From: JTS-RE94 sp041750795
Lineage (GTDB): Bacteria; Planctomycetota; Planctomycetia; Pirellulales; PALSA-1355
Length of the DNA: 5,342 bases
NCBI GenBank assembly: GCA_041750795.1
Contig: JBGSYQ010000551.1
Location: forward strand, 1-5,342
Reading direction: 5' to 3'
Position 1 is the first letter of the stretch, and each line of letters starts with the position of its first letter. The notes under the pieces are model-generated. The model made no database searches and was not told the DNA's origin. It saw only the letters and a list, made by a program, of their open reading frames with translations. Positions 3,691 to 5,342 of the stretch are shown in pieces. The position numbers and the translations under genes are program-made.

Positions 3691-4998
3691 ATGCCGCTCG
3701 TCCTGCGCCTGTTTGGCCAAGCTGCCACCGATCGGTGGCGCGCCGTGCTGTTGCGACGGGCCATGGCGCTGTTCGGCCTGGGGCTGATGGCAGTCACCTG
3801 GCGGCTGTGGACGCCGCAACAGGTGTTTCCGCAGGTGCCGCTGGTGGCGCTGGCCACGGTGTTGCCCGGCTGGTGCGACTGGCTGGGCGCCGCCGGTATG
3901 ATGGGCGGGCTGCTGCTGGCGCTGGTGGCGCCGGGGCAAGGGCGCTGGGCGAATCGGGGGCTGCTGTTGTTTGCAGCCAGCGCCGCGGCCATGTTCGCGC
4001 TGGACCAGAATCGCCTGCAGCCGTGGGCCTATCAGTTGACAATCATGGCGCTGGTGCTGGCCTGGGCCGATGCGCGGTGGGGCGTGGCGCTGATGCGGCT
4101 GTTCGTGGCCAGCTTTTACTTTCATTCGGCGCTGACGAAGCTCGATGATTCGTTTCTGCACACGCTGGGGCAGCAGTTCTTGTCGGCCTTGGCCGGCGTG
4201 GCGGGCGGTTCGATCGAAACGTGGAGCGACTCGACGCGGCTGGCGGCGGCGCTGGTGTTTCCGCTGGGAGAGTTGGTCGTGGCCGTGGGACTTTGCTTTG
4301 TGCGTACCCGCAGCGCAGCGCTGGTGGGCGCGGTGCTGTTGCACGTGCTGCTGCTGGTGATCCTGGGACCGTGGGGGCTGGATCACAAGCCGGGCGTGCT
4401 GGTGTGGAACGTTTACTTCATCGTGCAGGACGTGCTGCTGTTCGCTCCCGATGCGGTGTTGCGGCGGTTTGGCCGCGAGACGCCGGAGTCGTTGGACGAG
4501 CCGGCGCGATTGCCGTGGCGCGTGCGAGTGCTGGTGGCGTCGGTCGTGCTGCTGCCGCTGTTGGCGCCGCTGGGCTGGTGGGACATGTGGCCGTCGTGGG
4601 GCTTGTATGCTTCGAGCTCCGAGCGCGTCGTGCTGCTGGTGCATCGCGGCCAGGTCGATGCCTTGCCGCCATGGCTGGGGCCGTTCCTCGAAGCGCCGCC
4701 AGAGCCGAACGATCCTTGGCTGCGCGTGCGGCTGGATCGCTGGGCGCTGGAGAGCCTGGGGGCGCCCGTCTATCCGCAGTGCCGGTTTCAGATGGGAGCG
4801 GCGCAAGCGGTCATCGAGCGTTTTGTGCCGGGACGTCAGGCACGCGTGGTGCGGTTGGGTTTGGCCGATCGCTGGACCGGCGAGCGGGCGCACGATGTTT
4901 TGACCAGCCTGGCCCAATTGCAGGCCGCCGGCGACGAATATTTTTGGAACGCGGGGCCGCGGCGGGCGCAGCTCGCCGAAGCGGCGCGCGCCGAGTAA
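3691..4998 (+). CDS. polytopic membrane protein, HTTM / DoxX-like
   Basis: From ATG 3691 the protein has 435 residues. About nine hydrophobic segments can be seen (near residues 25-40, 49-65, 68-82, 88-103, 112-128, 134-147, 183-204, 207-226, 236-252), followed by another at 277-293. A non-membrane C-terminal domain (about 305-435) completes it. The motif LFVASFYFHSALTKL (137-151) resembles the Y-x-x-x-G/A-L-x-K-L helix of DoxX- and HTTM-type proteins. LAPLGWWDMWPSWGLYASSSERV (291-313) resembles the 'x-x-x-D-x-x-x-S-x-x-LYS' segment of HTTM proteins related to vitamin-K-dependent gamma-carboxylase. I infer distant membership only. No carboxylase activity can be claimed, and the C-terminal part may be a ligand-binding or periplasmic domain. 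The start was placed at 3691 because the upstream extension contains a repeat. TTG 3688 is an alternative, and no ribosome-binding site is obvious. Codon use is strongly GC3-rich, as expected for a native gene. Confidence 0.75.
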   Translation: MPLVLRLFGQAATDRWRAVLLRRAMALFGLGLMAVTWRLWTPQQVFPQVPLVALATVLPGWCDWLGAAGMMGGLLLALVAPGQGRWANRGLLLFAASAAAMFALDQNRLQPWAYQLTIMALVLAWADARWGVALMRLFVASFYFHSALTKLDDSFLHTLGQQFLSALAGVAGGSIETWSDSTRLAAALVFPLGELVVAVGLCFVRTRSAALVGAVLLHVLLLVILGPWGLDHKPGVLVWNVYFIVQDVLLFAPDAVLRRFGRETPESLDEPARLPWRVRVLVASVVLLPLLAPLGWWDMWPSWGLYASSSERVVLLVHRGQVDALPPWLGPFLEAPPEPNDPWLRVRLDRWALESLGAPVYPQCRFQMGAAQAVIERFVPGRQARVVRLGLADRWTGERAHDVLTSLAQLQAAGDEYFWNAGPRRAQLAEAARAE

Positions 4999-5029
4999 CA
5001 CGGCGCGGCGCTCTTGTATCCATAGCCCC

Positions 5030-5064
5030 TTGCAATAGGTTGTCCGTTGCAACTGGGATATGAT
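5030..5064 (+). promoter_or_regulatory. candidate promoter/operator for the ABC transporter gene
   Basis: TATGAT (5059-5064) matches 5 of 6 of the -10 consensus and lies 44 bp before ATG 5109. No -35 sits at the ideal spacing: TTGTCC (5040-5045) is only 13 bp away. The self-complementary hexamer TTGCAA occurs twice, at 5030-5035 and 5047-5052, 17 bp apart. That could be a paired regulator site on one face of the helix. Confidence 0.3.
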
Positions 5065-5108
5065 GACGTAACGCGGAATTGCACTGGGCCCTTTGCCGGC
5101 GAGAGAAT

Positions 5109-5342
5109 ATGACGAACGCCTGGGCGGTCAACGTCGAAAACCTGCGCAAGACGTATCGCGACGGCCTGTGGGGCCGGCGGCGCATCGAAGCGTTGGCGGG
5201 CGTGTCGCTGGACGTGCGGCGCGGCGAGATCTTTGGTTTGCTGGGACCGAATGGGGCGGGCAAGACCACGCTCATCAAGGTGCTGCTGGGCATGGTCGGC
5301 GCCAGCGGCGGCGCGGCCACCTTGATGGATCGGCCCGCCGGC
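5109..5342 (+). CDS. ABC transporter ATP-binding protein, N-terminal part, runs off window
   Basis: The first 78 residues of an ABC ATPase are present. An A-loop-type aromatic lies at Y16 in LRKTYRDGLWG. A conserved strand AL-x-GVSLDV-x-x-GEIFGLLG (28-45) leads into the Walker A motif GPNGAGKT (46-53), followed by TLIKVLLGMVGASGGAATLMD. The IFGLLGPNGAGKTT wording and the spacing are typical of the CcmA/DrrA-like subfamily that pairs with ABC-2-type permeases, so the partner is expected to the right. The Q-loop, signature motif and Walker B lie beyond the edge. The start ATG 5109 follows GAGAGA (5101-5106), an adequate purine tract but very close. The gene begins 110 bp after the stop of the membrane protein and probably has its own promoter. 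The transported substrate cannot be told. Confidence 0.93.
   Translation, partial: MTNAWAVNVENLRKTYRDGLWGRRRIEALAGVSLDVRRGEIFGLLGPNGAGKTTLIKVLLGMVGASGGAATLMDRPAG

Noticed and set aside
4023..4160. Reading the large membrane protein as a vitamin-K-dependent carboxylase
   Set aside because: Only loose similarity to HTTM/DoxX-type helices is visible and the known carboxylase active-site region could not be identified, so no enzymatic function is claimed.
3655..5052. 465-aa open frame on the minus strand opposite the large membrane protein gene
   Set aside because: It is rich in Q, R and H without any domain, as expected for the antisense of a GC3-rich gene. The plus frame has clear membrane helices and family motifs.

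Overview
The window is high-GC bacterial DNA. It most resembles a planctomycete, perhaps of the Pirellulales. The grounds are weak Shine-Dalgarno signals, loosely packed genes, wide repeat-filled gaps, and two kinds of small or membrane protein that I associate with that group. This placement is inference. I see no rRNA, tRNA, CRISPR array or recognisable transposase.

Layout. Positions 2-713, minus strand: the first ~40 codons of an FAD-dependent oxidoreductase run out of frame into the middle of a UPF0104 / lysylphosphatidylglycerol-synthase-type membrane protein, which continues off the left edge. Positions 714-1086 have no gene and hold two sets of inverted repeats. Positions 1087-1938, minus strand: a complete PurU-like formyltetrahydrofolate deformylase (283 aa). 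Positions 1939-2561: its probable promoter, then a run of five hairpins, then apparently non-coding DNA. On the plus strand follow a 67-aa two-helix membrane protein (2562-2765), a 67-aa basic protein (3175-3378), a 435-aa polytopic membrane protein of HTTM/DoxX-like type (3691-4998) and the start of an ABC-transporter ATPase (5109 to the right edge).

The most notable structure is a pair of related palindromic elements in opposite orientation on either side of purU (about 976-1090 and 2048-2198). They share an identical 28-bp core, and the end hairpin shows compensatory base changes between copies, so the fold seems to be maintained. One copy supplies the purU stop codon inside a perfect 16-bp hairpin. 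The other abuts a consensus extended -10 promoter (TGCTATAAT, minus strand) and contributes its TG. A third, unrelated double palindrome lies at 3516-3584.

The genes do not form an obvious pathway. PurU releases formate from 10-formyl-THF. The other proteins are membrane-associated or of unknown function, and the gaps between them argue against one operon. The window reads as a gene-sparse region shaped by small repeat elements and at least one deletion or recombination joint.
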